The position numbers and the translations under genes were made by a program. Source: Pyrrhosoma nymphula (lineage: Eukaryota > Arthropoda > Insecta > Odonata > Coenagrionidae). From it: 64,000 bases of DNA. Below, piece by piece: positions 37,190-49,544 of this stretch; the stretch's first letter is position 1; each line of letters begins with the position of its first letter. The stretch spans positions 11,199,501-11,263,500 of the forward strand of contig OY754335.1 of the NCBI GenBank assembly GCA_963573305.1, written 5' to 3'. The notes beneath the pieces are model-generated. The model had not been told where the DNA came from. It saw only the letters and a program-made list of their open reading frames with translations, and searched no databases.

Positions 37190-37265
37190 CGACGCCCGAG
37201 ACGGGATTCGAACACACGACCTTTGCGTTTCAAGGGTACAACTAATTTGGCTGCCGCCGCGGTAC
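37190..37265 (-). repeat. tRNA-like head of a SINE or tRNA pseudogene
   Basis: On the minus strand the sequence has GCGGCGGCAGCCAAATTAGT (A-box-like), a TTGAAAC anticodon-loop-like segment and a B box GTGTTCGAATCCC (about 37201-37213), then TCTCGGGCG. Stems pair only partly, so it is not a functional tRNA. It differs from the five-copy SINE family and is probably a second tRNA-derived family. Confidence 0.55.
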
Positions 37266-40086
37266 CACGAAACGTGAATGTAGAGGAAGAAAACGGTTGA
37301 ATCGATTCACAAGCCAGTAAACCGTGTCACAAAACATTACATATAACTTTTAATATTCGTAATTTGTAATTTAATAATAGTAATAGGTGGCCAGCTGGTC
37401 TAACATCAGCAGGTCATGCTAGCAATTGTTTTCTGGGCGATAATCGCAGAGGAAAAAACGATGAAACTGACGAGAATAAGTTTCTACCGCTAAAAGTTAG
37501 TAATAAACATTCATTCAGTGCAACCACATGAATAACAGTAAAATCAGCGTATAATTCATACGAATCAATTACTTGTCGCAAAGTGACAAAGGAGCAACCA
37601 ACTGGCGGTTTGCCTGACTATTAGAATGTTTACACGCAGTTAAGTTAAAGGGTTTCAACAGCTGTATGACCCGTATTGATGGCCTATCCGTGCTAACGAT
37701 GTCCTAAAAAATCAACATTTGCCGAACGTAATTTACGTAATTACGGAGAAATTTGCTTTTAACGACGAAACGATAATTGAAAAATTCCAAACCACAATCT
37801 GCGATTAAACCCAACGTTGGCTAAATGAGTCAATGGTCTGAATCCCACAGCGATTTTAAGTGCAACAAAGCGGGTGATAGCGATCGAATGAGAGTTCGCC
37901 TCTCACCTGCAAAATAAACTAATCAGTGAAGAATCTAACGATCGGCACAACAATTACCGCGGTTATTTAACCCCACCAACTCATGGGAGTTGACAGTATC
38001 CGTCCTGAACCAGTTAACATATATTTTTAGTAGGCTAATGAGTTAACAGCACATTTACACCAAGAGATTATATTTGTGCACAAGCGTTTGACGACGTATT
38101 CAAAGCCTCCGGAATCCGGTGAAACAGGTATGCCGAGAGTAAGGACGAGGTTGACAACTAAAGATTCAGAAAAATTATAAAGGCTCGTTCATTCTGCGAC
38201 GGATTTTCTCGTCAACGAACAGAATAAGATTTGAATAATTGAGAAGAATTTGAGTGAGGAGAGCCCAAACTCAACATGCTCATTTGCATCACCAAAGGCA
38301 CCAAATAGCCTCGCAATAAAAAACGGATAAGACGCGAGTTTCACTTAAACGTCGTTCGCTGCATTATATACAATAGTAAATAAAAATCAGACAAAATGAA
38401 AGCACTTAGGTGTAAAACAAAAGCTTAGAAAATGATTCAGGCAAATGAAACCATTGGCATTTGGGATAGAGATGTTAAGTTAGGTTACATCACAGAGTTA
38501 TGATTACTCTATCGTTACATTCAACATCAAAAGTTACCCTGCAATGGAGTATTTAGAACATTAGTGGAACACATCAATTGAGAAAAGGGGATGAGAGTCA
38601 CTTGAAGTAATTAAATGAGTGGTTGAGAAAATATACCACAAACATTATCCAAAGACAGAAGCAAATAAAAACAAATAAGAGCCGATATAGCTATGAGAAA
38701 CGAGGAATTCTCAAGGGAATGGATTGAAGACATATTAGAAGTTAACGGAATGCAGAATGATGCATTAGAGGGTGTACATAATAGAAAACATGGTGAGGAG
38801 ATAGATCTTTAGAATGCAAGACTAAGTTGTAGGGTCTTTAAGAGCTATATCCGACCTAGTGAGAAGAAGGGTGTTTCCACGAAAATACACCCCAGTGCTG
38901 ATGTCGTGTCCAAACCGAAGATCCACACGACATGCAATTTTATAGAACGTATGTGAAGACGGAAGGGACAAACAAAACATGAGAAGCGGAAAGATTGAGC
39001 AATACATTGGACGTATAGAAAGGTGGAAACAACGGCTCAAGGTAGTTTTATACGGTCCATGACATTCTATCTGGGCTATGGCACCGAAAAATCTCACGAG
39101 CTAAAACAACATTCCGTAGTGCCAGTTACTCAAGCAGACTTCTAAACCTGACACAACCAAACCGAATCGCTCCTTCAGCCGGGTCAACCATGGATTCGAA
39201 AGGAAACGGAAAGACACCTCTATCCCGTAATATAAAGAGGCCTCCTCTCTACCTCACGAAGAGCCTTTCGAGCAGGAGTTTACGGTCCGCCGGAATAAAT
39301 ACGAGACTGGAGAATGAAAAAAAAGAAAAAAAGGACTGCAGTAAATAGCTGGGATATCGACATGGTCGACCACCGCCAGATGGCAGAAACGGGGGGGATC
39401 CGTGTACAACTGAGGCGTCTGATGGGAGGGCGGGGGTTCAGAGAGATAGAGGAAGACCCATGATTGATGTCTGGAGGTCGAGCGGGGGCGGTGAAGTGTT
39501 GGGGCAGCATCGTCAGTGAGAGCGTGGGGTGGAAGGGGGGCAGCATCCCTCGTGGCCGCGGGGGCAGGGGAGCAAAGCGTGGGAGAGATAAAAAAAGGAG
39601 GGGGTGGGCGTGGAGAAGCGCGGGAGTGTGGGCGCAAAGCGAAATCGCAGAACGCAATCGGCGCCCGATGTGGCACAGTTATCAATTGCTCCTCTCGGCG
39701 GTGATTCACGGGCCGAGGTCGCCGTTCCACGATAAAAGATTTGCAAGGCGTGCAACGTGATAGACACGACACGACCGACGAGATCTGAATGACGGGAAAA
39801 ATATTTGTATCGTCTACTTGAATAACATACGCTAGACGGATGTGAATCATCACTGAGATTAGTGGAAATTAAATCAATTATGCCGGGATAACCTTTGCCT
39901 TGATCGGACTAGGAAACACAAAAAAATCGAAGATAAAATTTTGCTAACTTTAATCCAGCGACAATTAAAGTTAAATGTTGAAAGTACTGAACATTTTCTA
40001 CATAATTGTTAACATTAAATAATGCACAAGATCTGCCACTAACAAGCACCTCCAACAAAATTTATCTTCAACTTTTCTTGGATTTA
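37266..40086. other. Non-coding stretch with a GC-rich patch
   Basis: No gene is recognised. The patch 39400-39770 is GC-rich and open on both strands (Arg/Gly-rich one way, Pro/Ser-rich the other), consistent with composition rather than a protein. A possible juxtaposed acceptor/donor on the minus strand lies near 37907 (TTTATTTTGCAG|GTGAGAGG). Confidence 0.4.
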
Positions 40087-40262
40087 AGGGAGGAATCAGG
40101 CGAGATGTTGTGGAATATGAATATAATAAGAACTAGGATATTACAATTTTCCACAGATAAAGTTTTAATCGACCCGGGTTTCGATGCACTGCATCAGCAT
40201 TGAAACCCGGGTCGATTAAAACTTTATCTGTGGAAAATTGTATATCCTGCTTCTTATTATTT
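40087..40262. repeat. Hairpin repeat, copy 2
   Basis: Shares GGGAGGAATCAGGCGAGATG and the whole left arm with the copy at 24731. Arms at about 40124-40186 and 40201-40260 pair almost perfectly and include GTTTTAATCGACCCGGGTTT, with a loop of GCACTGCATCAGCA. This copy keeps a longer stem (about 60 bp) than copy 1. Confidence 0.8.
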
Positions 40263-41194
40263 CTTGGATTTGTTTGAAAATATTATTTTTAATTAGTCTT
40301 CAGCAAGTTTAACATCACTTTAATGACGGATTTTGGACAAACTTTACTTGCGGTCCTTTATAAGTAGCGGAGCAGTTTGCTGTTTGCGCTGCGTACGTCG
40401 TACTTGCCAACCACGTTGTTGGCGCAGTTGGTCCTATGGTACTATTAACTATTAGATACGGGAAGAAAATAGTGAGAAATAAACGCTTTGCACCATGGCC
40501 TTGAGGCGAAGCACGAATTCTTAGATAAACATACCATTCATTTTGACGTTTAATTGTACACAATTGTGATCCTTGGATTATGCAAAAAATAAACTTATGA
40601 ACAATAGATATACATTACGGTTAATTTACCCATTCAGTCCCTTCGACATAGTAGTACTAACTCATTACTGCCACGTAAACCGGCCTTATTCGCTTCCAGA
40701 ATGGACAGAGCACAATGAGACTGATAAGTGGTGAAGGACATCATCTAGTCACACCTCTGTGGCCGGTTCGCGAGATGCGGCGAGAGTCAAACCGCCACGA
40801 CTGGTAATCCACTGGTCAATGCGGTCGCCGAGGACAATAGACAGACACGCCTCCCGGAACCCAGCGTCGAGCCTGCACGACACACATCATTAATTCAATA
40901 CGCACACTGGGACTAACCCTAGCGGGAGATAAATCAGTTCTGTGCGGAAAAATATTCAGTTTTTTCCTTCACGCGACAACCGCGAAGTCATAAAAAACAC
41001 AGCTCCCTGCGATCAGGTCGCAGTATCACAATACTACGCTCGGTAATGGCGAGGAAAATATTTCCCCCTGGCGGCTAATTCAACTGAACTAACAACACAT
41101 TGTACAATAAAGGACAAAGTAGGGAGAAACAAACACAACATGCCACAATCGGTCACGAAGATCCAACCCAAAACTTAAATAAAAGGCGTCGGTG
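40263..41194. other. Non-coding stretch
   Basis: No exon recognised. The block 40680-40930 is moderately GC-rich and could hold regulatory sequence, with no direct evidence. Confidence 0.35.
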
Positions 41195-41555
41195 TATATG
41201 GGCGTCATGAGATCCGGTTGGCTCTAGCACTGACTTTCATCCCGAGGAACCAGGTTCGATTCCACGAATCGGTGATGATTTAGAAGAAACTGAAAGTGCG
41301 ATCCCTACTTGAGTATCGTCAGGACATCACTTCGTGTGCAGTACTCCATCCGTCATAAAGCACGTGAAGCTGTGGACCCCACGGAGCCTTTCGTTAAAGA
41401 GTAAGGCTCTAATACCGACGGCGGGTTTCTCTATACACTTCCTCCATTCCCAAAGTAATACTCTCTTTCCCATTCCCAAAGTAACACCAACCTACTCTTC
41501 CATTCTCAATGGCGCAAATGACCCCAGTTGTCGATAGCTACCCAAATATCCAATC
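41195..41555 (+). mobile_element. tRNA-derived SINE, copy E (plus strand)
   Basis: The only family copy on the plus strand. A head with the B box GGTTCGATTCC (about 41251) is followed by the body, including GTGGACCCCACGGAGCC, TTTCGTTAAAGAG, TAATACCGACGGCGGGTTTC and, near the end, AATGGCGCAAATGACC, each being the complement of landmarks in copies A-D. An internal CCCATTCCCAAAGTAA segment is duplicated (about 41449 and 41471). Confidence 0.75.
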
Positions 41556-44500
41556 AACCATTAAAGGTCAGAAGGTTCTGCATTCCATTTACAACAGGAA
41601 ATATGGTAAAATTAGCACGCGATTGACAATTTATAACTGTTTGCCTTCATAGGCAATAAAAAATCAGGTTAAATTACAAGAATTTGAATGATAGGCGAGA
41701 GGCCTAAAAATCAGATTGCGGTGGAGACAAAAAATGGGGAAAGGGGGATAGGGATTAGTTTTCCATTGTTTTGATTCATTTGATCTTAAGCTTGGAAAAA
41801 AAACATAAAAACAAAAATCTAAATAAATTAGTAAAAACATATGCACGAAAAAAATTAAGTGCATTTCACAGAAGCAGGGAGTCTTGAACAAATGAAGCAG
41901 TAAATAGGAAATTGAACGTCATTGAAATGTGTTGCTTAAGTTCAATAGAGATCAACTAGAAGTGTCATTACTACACTAAGCTCGAAGAGCAGCGTAAGAA
42001 GACTTCTATGGCAAGAACTACAATTAAAAACGGATCAAGTAAATGGACACATTTGAAGAAACGAAATAAGTGAAAAGAAAAACACATGAAAGTAATAGAC
42101 CGGATGCGATGCTGGAAACAAACGACGGAAGAACTGAATGAGGGGGAATATGAATGAATACAAGACGAGAATAGCCGTGAGGAGAATAATGGTATGGCAT
42201 AATCGATGATCATTTACGATAACGACTGGTCTGCAACGTCCGCGTCCACCACAATCTTTCCGAAAGTACTTCTTCCAAAACAATAACTAAGTGCCATTTA
42301 AAAAAACAAATATGCCACAATACAAATTCCACGGAAATAATTCTTTACATGACCATAAAACCGCCAAGGGGGTCTCCAAAATTGTCTCATTTCGGATGTC
42401 CTTCGTTCCAGACAATGATTTTCATACCGCGCTACATTTAATTCTCAGTCATCTCATTCCCCGCCACTTTATTTGGAGCGGGAAGTTGAGTGTCGTGGTC
42501 ATTTGCTACGCTTCTGGGGATAGTAAAACATGTTTTCAGGATCGGATCAGATATTGACAACATTTAATGTTCGCAATTAATTTATAATCGGATGCATTCA
42601 TTTTCCACTTTGGGGAACATTCATGTCTGCAAAATTACTCCATCATATTCATGTGTCTGAATAAAAACTAATGAATCTCAGAAAAATATTAAAAGATATA
42701 AACATTTCACGCACCTATTCATAATCTCACACAACTCGGTGTATTAATGAAAAGAAAGCGTATGATTTAATCCTAATCCCAACATTATTTATATCTACAA
42801 TGGATACGGCTGCATCAAAATCTGTATAGAGAAGCATTATGACTCAATAATTGCGGCTTTTCCAAGAAAGTGTCGAGTATTTATTTATTTATTATTAACG
42901 TCCAAAAACCGCTCAAGGCCTATTAAAATGGACAAATACCTACATTAATCCAAAACCAATAAATAAAGAACCATACAACAAATAACAACATTGAATAAAT
43001 TAATAGCAAAGTAGCATTTAACACTGAGCAAATTAGAACCAAATAGAGAGCGAAAGACGAGAGCAGATCTAGGATGATGGAGGAGTGTGACAGATACGGA
43101 ATAAATGGAATGGATCGAATTCAGGGACACTTTTCAACTACATTACATTTCACGTAGATGTGAGTCTGTAGGTAAAGAAACAAGGTAGAAATAGTAGTAA
43201 CTCGCATGCAGCTGTTTTCCATAAATTCTCATGGAAGAGAAAAAATATAAGAAAAAGTAACATACCATCCAAGGTAGAGACAATTTAGGATATAAAATTA
43301 ACCAAAAATAAATCCATCACCATATACCCTAATTTGACCTTTAACCAAACGACCCCAAAGAAGCCTGCTGGAAAATACGCGAATTAGATTTGAAAGTTCT
43401 TAATTGCAAAAACGACCGTTGAATACACTATCTTGAAATGATGTCCTTTCACTTCATTTCTGATGAAAATTTAGATGTCCAAGAGGAAAAAATATGATTA
43501 AACCCTGAAACTGCATTTGAAATATTGCTTCAGAAACCAAAAGTAGTTTGGCATTGTTCCAGGAGTGACTGAATAAAGGACTGACTCGACACATCGGGGG
43601 CATAAAATAACTTAAAATGGTTATAGGTTAAAAGGAACGACAATTGGGAAGATCACGTGAGCTCACGAATTTAAACAGACATTATTGAAAATTTAACGTT
43701 TCCCCAATGTAGTTATTTTAATTAACTACTTTCGTCATATTGCGAAAAAATAAGGTAAACATTGATGCATTACACTAACAATTAAAATTTGCCGCACCTA
43801 TCGCCAACATAGACAAGGGAATTCCCTCAATGGAAAAAAATAACGAAGAAAACACAAAGCTGAGCCATGAGCTGAAGTTGTCCTCTTCAAAATCAATCAA
43901 GAGCAAACTTAATGACAGTTAACCCTCACAACCATCACCTTTAATCCGTCCATCAATAAACGTAAAGGAAGCAACCAATCCATATCGCGAAGCAAATGGA
44001 CTCTCCACAAGACCATGAGACCTGGGAAGCTGATGAAATGAGAATAACTGTATTTTGGGACCATTAATCATATTGAATGTTTGACGGGCATGTTTCCGCT
44101 CCGAGAAATAAAGCCACTCTCCCAAGCATACCTCGCTAGTATTCGGAAGAAAAGACTGTCATTTAGAACGCAATTACGAGGAAAAGGGAAGAGACCCCAT
44201 ATCCGAAAATGAACCTACACATGCTATAAAAGAACTCCCGACAAAGCCACAAATCCCCTTGATACAGAAGCACCTCGCGAGGTCACTTCCTCTGCCATCG
44301 AGAGAAAAACAACTACCTCCACTTAAAGAATAAAGCCGGCGTGATCAAATAACTGTAATTTAGAAGTGAGTTCCGATGCAAAAACTGTCATGGAGCAAAA
44401 GGTGTTGACCTTATACTATTGTAAGGCCAGTAATTCCATTACGTACATGACGATTAAGACACTAGGCATTCCAAGGATAACATCCTAAACAAAATATAAC

Positions 44501-45636
44501 CACAAATTATATGAAATCTCATAAATATAGAGCAAGTGGGACTAAACATACCTGTAAGTTTGATGCATCGATTTAATATTAAATACACGGATATAATGAC
44601 ACAAACGTTTAAGAATGACCACAGATAAAGAGAATAAATCCGGTTGCACTCAAGATAAAAGCAGTATTTGAACATTATTAGTCAGCAATTACCAAAAGGA
44701 GTCCACCAATTAGAACTTCTGGACATATGTAAATAACTGTTACACACCACCCTTTCATACACGATATAAACACAACGCGAGACATCAATTTATTCTATAC
44801 CCTCACAGACATCGGAGTTGACTTCATGCTGCCTTTAATGTTTAAAAATCTCCTCCTGATCCGGCGAATATCTACCACAACCAATTTCCAACTTCCTTAC
44901 GGGTACCCAGACTGTCAACCTCCATCCATCTACGTACACACAACTCAAAGAATTCCCTTATCTCTTACAACAGTGAACGAGTAACGAAACATTCAAAACG
45001 AAGTTTTACATCAAAGCCCTCACCAATTGCAAGCTTGCATATTTACTTATGCATGCGCCTAAATAATTCCTTATACACAGTGTTTTGCGAGCGTTTTCTT
45101 ATCCTTACATACATACGGCTCTTTCCGACGGAAATGGTTTTTAAATAGGTTTGCTGCACGCCTGCTCCACATTATCTCCTACGATAGTGATAAGCAGCTA
45201 CCTCTGCTTGAATCCAGTGTGGTTGTATGGTGGCACAGAAAGATCGACTGCATTGATCTCTCGAGAGACCGTAACTAATGTATTCCCCTTTTCATCTACC
45301 TAGCAAAAGGTTTAAAAAAAGCTGAAAAGACTGGCTCATTTATGACGAGATAAAGACGACACAGAAAGGGAGAATCTCATTGTAACGCGATGAAGACGCC
45401 GAAAGGGCATCGAGGTGTGTGGAATACACGGCGGCGACGCAAAGTGACATTCTCCAACCAGGTCCACTCTTCGCACACACAACGCAAATCTATTTCCACT
45501 CTTCGAGCAGTGCATAATGGTTCTGCAAGCTTCAGTGGGAGGGAAATAAAGATGCAGAATTCCCTGCCCGCGATACTTTCACAGGCATTTGAGGGACGCA
45601 ATTAGTTATCAAATCGCTAAGACACAGGGTGATGAC
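41556..45636. other. Non-coding stretch, about 4 kb
   Basis: AT-rich sequence without a supportable exon, terminal repeat or tRNA. TTTATTTATTTATTATT at 42879-42897 is a simple repeat. Frames of 60-90 codons have no domains. Confidence 0.4.
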
Positions 45637-46272
45637 CAGGGGCGGACTGGCCAGGGCGGGCGGGCGGGAATCCCCGCAGCGGCCCCTGGCCCTGCGTGGC
45701 CCCGGGGCCGGGCCCCTTCAGCACCTTCCGTTTTCCTAGGACCCGGAAAGTATGGAAACGGTAAAATGAAAGGACGCGCGAGGCCCCTGCAGCGGTTACG
45801 CCCCGTCCACCTTTCTTCTTGCACTTGTCAACGCACCAGCATTGTAATTGTCAGGATACATCGGGGATGGGTGCCCCATCCCGCTCCGACTTCGGTTCAG
45901 CTTGTGTGTTTTAAAACATTGAACGAGAAACCGAGACCGCCACCCCGCTCTCGTCAATCCATTTTTGCGGGCGAGACGTATTCCCCGCCCCGCGCTTCGC
46001 CGCTTTGCGCTATCGGCCGGCTTCGGCGTAAACGACGGAGCGTGTAGATGATAGTCGATTTTTCGGCGCCTAGACATAAGTAATATTTTAGTTTTTTTTA
46101 CTGATTTCCAAGATCTGTATGTGCTGAAATGAGTTCGGGGGCAGAGCAGAATCCGCCAAAGCGACGGTACAATTCAGGAGCGGATAAGCGCTCGCAAGAT
46201 ATGAAGAGGAAGTTGGAAGATGCGTCCCCAAACTGGGGAAAATATCTTTCGGACGCAAAGATAAGGTTCAAG
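45637..46272 (+). mobile_element. Left part of a hAT-type transposon (probable)
   Basis: The sequence CAGGGGCGGACTGGCCAGGG at 45637 has the form of hAT terminal repeats of the ZMYM1-like group, which often begin CAGGGGCGGACTGG. A GC-rich leader (45650-46050) is followed by a T-rich acceptor and a short coding exon with a Lys/Arg-rich start typical of such transposases. I found no matching right end (CCAGTCCGCCCCTG), so it is truncated or its right end has diverged. Alternatively this is a host gene start within a CpG island. Confidence 0.5.
46129..46272 (+). CDS. First coding exon, 48 codons, possibly hAT transposase N-terminus
   Basis: The exon starts at an ATG and ends at AAG|GTGAGTGC, a near-consensus donor. 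It is preceded by a good acceptor (TTTTTTTACTGATTTCCAAG, about 46112), suggesting an upstream untranslated exon. The protein begins MSSGAEQNPPKRRYNSGADK and continues with KRKLED and NWGKYLSDAKIRF. A 'KR.Y.SGA.KR' start is common in hAT-derived ZMYM-type proteins. A possible next exon begins after TATGGTCCTTCAG (about 46390) and could stay open to 46583 in phase. Family assignment is tentative. Confidence 0.5.
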
Positions 46273-46389
46273 GTGAGTGCTGAAATTTAAATTCACAGAG
46301 TTAGTGTTTAACGATCGCTGATGGCTAACTAGATTGATCGTACTTTTCCACTTTTTTTGCAACATTTCAACCGTATTTTATGGTCCTTC

Positions 46390-46586
46390 AGGTCATTCGC
46401 AGCAGACTACCGTCGGCGTTGGCCATGAGATCCCTTCCACTCCAGCCCTCCATGCGCACAATGAGAAAACCAGAATCGGTATTGGCATCACCTCAGCTTC
46501 TTTTTCTTCATGGTAAATCCCCTTTGTCGTCTAAATTCGTTAAATGTCTTCATTACATCATGAAAGAGAAACGTTTGCAGACCTGA
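46390..46586 (+). CDS. Possible second exon of the same transcript
   Basis: An AG acceptor with a moderate pyrimidine tract precedes a phase-0 frame of 64 codons ending in a TGA at about 46584-46586. The reading is VIRSRLPSALAMRSLPLQPS at the start. I recognise no domain, and another frame in the same block (with a donor TCATG|GTAAAT near 46511) is equally open, so this is weak. Confidence 0.25.
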
Positions 46587-46613
46587 TGATGACGCCCTAA
46601 GGAACGTTGAAAC
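46583..46613 (+). ncRNA. Hammerhead-like core motif (possible)
   Basis: CTGATGA (46583-46589) and GAAAC (46609-46613) are the two conserved core strings of a hammerhead ribozyme, separated by a segment that can form a short imperfect stem (ACGCCC ... GGAACGT). Hammerheads occur in Penelope-like elements and retrozymes. I could not find convincing stems I and III, so this is a motif only. Confidence 0.2.
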
Positions 46614-46699
46614 AAGTGTTGTGTATTTTACATTAAAATTTAAGTGGACAGTACAATTACTGTAGTTACATTTAAAATGCTGTTCCACCATATATCGCC

Positions 46700-48637
46700 C
46701 GAAACTGTCGAATTTATTCAGAAATCATCGTGTATGGTAGTACGGTACATGGTGGCGAGATAATTTCTGTCAGTATAGTATTATATTGCACTCCATACAA
46801 GTAGCGATTGAGGAATATTTGCCATAGCAAAACTACGGCAAAACCAATTAGCAAGAACATGGCACTCCCCCCTTCTTCGAAAAGTGAAGAAAAATCAAAA
46901 TCTCAATCCACTATGGAGTGCATACAATGAAAAGTATATCAAAACACATACAATCCCGCTTTCTTCTACTAAGTATCCAGAGCCCAACGAGGCAAACAAT
47001 AGATACCTATAAGAGGTGATGCCAAGAAAAAAGCTTTGGAAAAGCAGTAGACTTTTGGAGAGGACAGAGAGGTCGAAAATAGTTTCAAATGATACTTTGC
47101 TGAATTAGGGGACGAAATTCGTCAAAGTAAACCTACATCTGAATGCATCAGGCGCGAAAGAGGTCTGAAATCATAGAAGTGTACGGAGGGAAGTGTAATA
47201 AATCCTCTGTCATCGGACCACCAGGTTTGCTTTCACCCTGCTTACCCTAGAACAGCTTAATGGGACTAAGCATACGTGATATTAAATAATGGATGAAAAG
47301 AGTTTAATGCCATTTCCAAGATACATGACGTACATCGACTCGAAGAAGTCCACAAAGGATTTTTACTCTCTTCCATTTAAACTGACCTCAACCAGTAGAT
47401 TACCGTAATGATAATAATAATTCTAAGATATACAAGGCACAAGTAAACAGCTAGCGACCCAGACTGCCAAAGATTGAAAGGAAAGAGGATGCTGAAGAAG
47501 ATGGAAAGGTGGAAAGTTCATCACCCGAAGACACCCGAACCCTCTTTCCGTCCCCACCCCCTTCGCCTCCTTCCCGACCTCTCTCTCCCTCCCCCCCGAC
47601 ACTTCGTTACCACTCCGGCCCGTGGGGGCGAAGGAAGGAAGGAGAGAGAGAGAGAGAGCTTTTCGATCGTCTATCAATTAGCGCTCATTTGCTCCATTTC
47701 CCCTTCGATCGGATACCCTGCGTGTCTACAAAGTCGATGGACGGAGTAGTGGAGGTGGGAGGCGTCGGAGCAGGGCCGGGAAATGGGTCGATCCGAAAGT
47801 TGAAAGCCACACTTCATCCGTGAGGTAATACACGGGCGGCTCGCTACGCGCCTTTTTCAACGAACACATGAGGCGCATGGCGCCCGATCGCTCCTGTGGG
47901 CAGGCCAGTTTCCGCTTTCCAACTTCCACGGAAAAAAGGATTTATGACTGCCAAGCAAGTTCCACCTTAACATGAACTACGAAAAAAAGCAAGGTCTGAA
48001 TTGCAATTTCCACTGGAATTGGCACCGCTATTAAAAAAGGTGTAGAGTAAGTAGCAAGTCTCACAGGAACTGTCAATATGAACCGCAGAAACGTTAAGGA
48101 CTGAGTGGCTTGAACAGAGTATCCCAAGCGCTGAAAAAAAGACGAGTGACTACTAACTAGAGTTCGAAGCACAGTAAAAAAACAGTATCCCGCTGAAGAG
48201 TAAACACACAAATGCAAAATTCACAGAGAAAAAATAATAATTATTCCTTAGACTGGCATTCGCACCGAGATCACCTATTCACGTATTCCGAGTGATTTAT
48301 TCAATCAAGCTACCAAGGTATGAATTCCATTGAAGATTTAAAGGAAGTAGACGTTTTCACGGGGATTTGTTTCGCAATCCGTAAAGAAAGATAACCAATA
48401 ATGTAAGAAAGATTGAGTTAGTCGAATATCCTAAGCAAAGAAGGTAATCTATCAAGGGATGAGTGTATTTAAATCCAGGGACATAAGCCCGGAAGTAAGG
48501 ATATGCTCCATTTAAATATGTATGTATACAGTACCATGAACTACAAGCAGAAAGATAACATGATGAATGGCAAAGAGTAATTATAGTAAAATACTGCGTA
48601 CGTGAATGTCGTTTTTAGTCCATGACCACCAGCAATA
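46700..48637. other. Non-coding stretch with GC-rich patch and GA repeat
   Basis: A GC-rich patch (47520-47920) contains a GA array at 47641-47658. Segment 47357-47402 resembles 7428-7475 (TTTACTCTCTTCCATTTAAACTGACCTCAACC.GTAGATTACC type), a second pair of diverged dispersed repeats, each followed by a GC-rich patch. No exon is supported. Confidence 0.4.
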
Positions 48638-49263
48638 AATAGCAGATTACTAACTTATTACACAATGAACAAGATCTGTGGATATTTTCGCAATACCATG
48701 CCAATGGTTTTGATACATCTTCCTCTGTAAGTTGAAACTATCCTTTTAAACACCAGTATATCGGGGAACTTCGAAACAATTTCACTCACCTAGTGGAAAC
48801 TGTTTACGGTCCATAGTTGAGTTAACAGACTGACTCACTTGATGAATATCTGCTGGAAAATTACATCATTCAGAACTTGGGAACCTTCGCACCTGCCATA
48901 ACACCTTTGGTCCAAACCACCCGTTATGTCAAACTTTGTCACGCTTTGGTAATAGCAGATTACTAACTTATTACACAATGAACAAGATCTGTGGATATTT
49001 TCGCAATACCATGCCATTGGTTTTGATACATCTTCCTCTGTAAGTTGAAACTATCCTTTTAAACACCAGTATATCGGGGAACTTCGAAACAATTTCACTC
49101 ACCTAGTGGAAACTGTTTACGGTCCATAGTTGAGTTAACAGACTGACTCACTTGATGAATATCTGCTGGAAAATTACATCATTCAGAACTTGGGAACCTT
49201 CGCACCTGTCATAACACCTTTGGTCCAAACCACCCGTTATGTCAAACTTTGTCACGCTTTGGT
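48638..49263. repeat. 313-bp head-to-tail duplication, nearly identical
   Basis: Unit 1 (48638-48950) and unit 2 (48951-49263) both start AATAGCAGATTACTAACTTA and end GTCACGCTTTGGT. I see only two substitutions (CCAATGG/CCATTGG and CCTGCCAT/CCTGTCAT). Such identity means a very recent duplication or an assembly artefact. Each unit holds, on the minus strand, an acceptor joined to a donor (TTTCCACTAG|GTGAGTGA). Confidence 0.95.
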
Positions 49264-49544
49264 AGACGTAATCACACGACAGCCCTGAGAGAAAGCCAAC
49301 GTATATAACACAGTGTAGTCACAAGTCCCTAAAAACAATTAAACACTTTTAGACAAAAGCCACATAAATTAATATTTACATTTCAACAGAGCATTTTCTT
49401 CACGTGTGCCAAATTTAGGCTGATGGCAAAATGTGTTTTTGGAAGAGAGAATAGGCCACGATGCACTGCTCAAGTTCCGCTACATGGAACGCTCAAATTC
49501 ACAACTTAAGAGGCAGGATTTACAAAGGCGACGGATAGCTGGAC

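Noticed and set aside
39254..39853. 199-codon minus frame, Pro/Ser/Arg-rich
   Set aside because: Overlaps other open frames on both strands in a G/C-skewed patch; no conserved motif.
45589..46047. 152-codon plus frame in the CpG-rich leader
   Set aside because: Starts upstream of the hAT-like terminus at 45637 and crosses it; composition is Pro/Arg/Gly and no family is recognisable. More likely untranslated leader.
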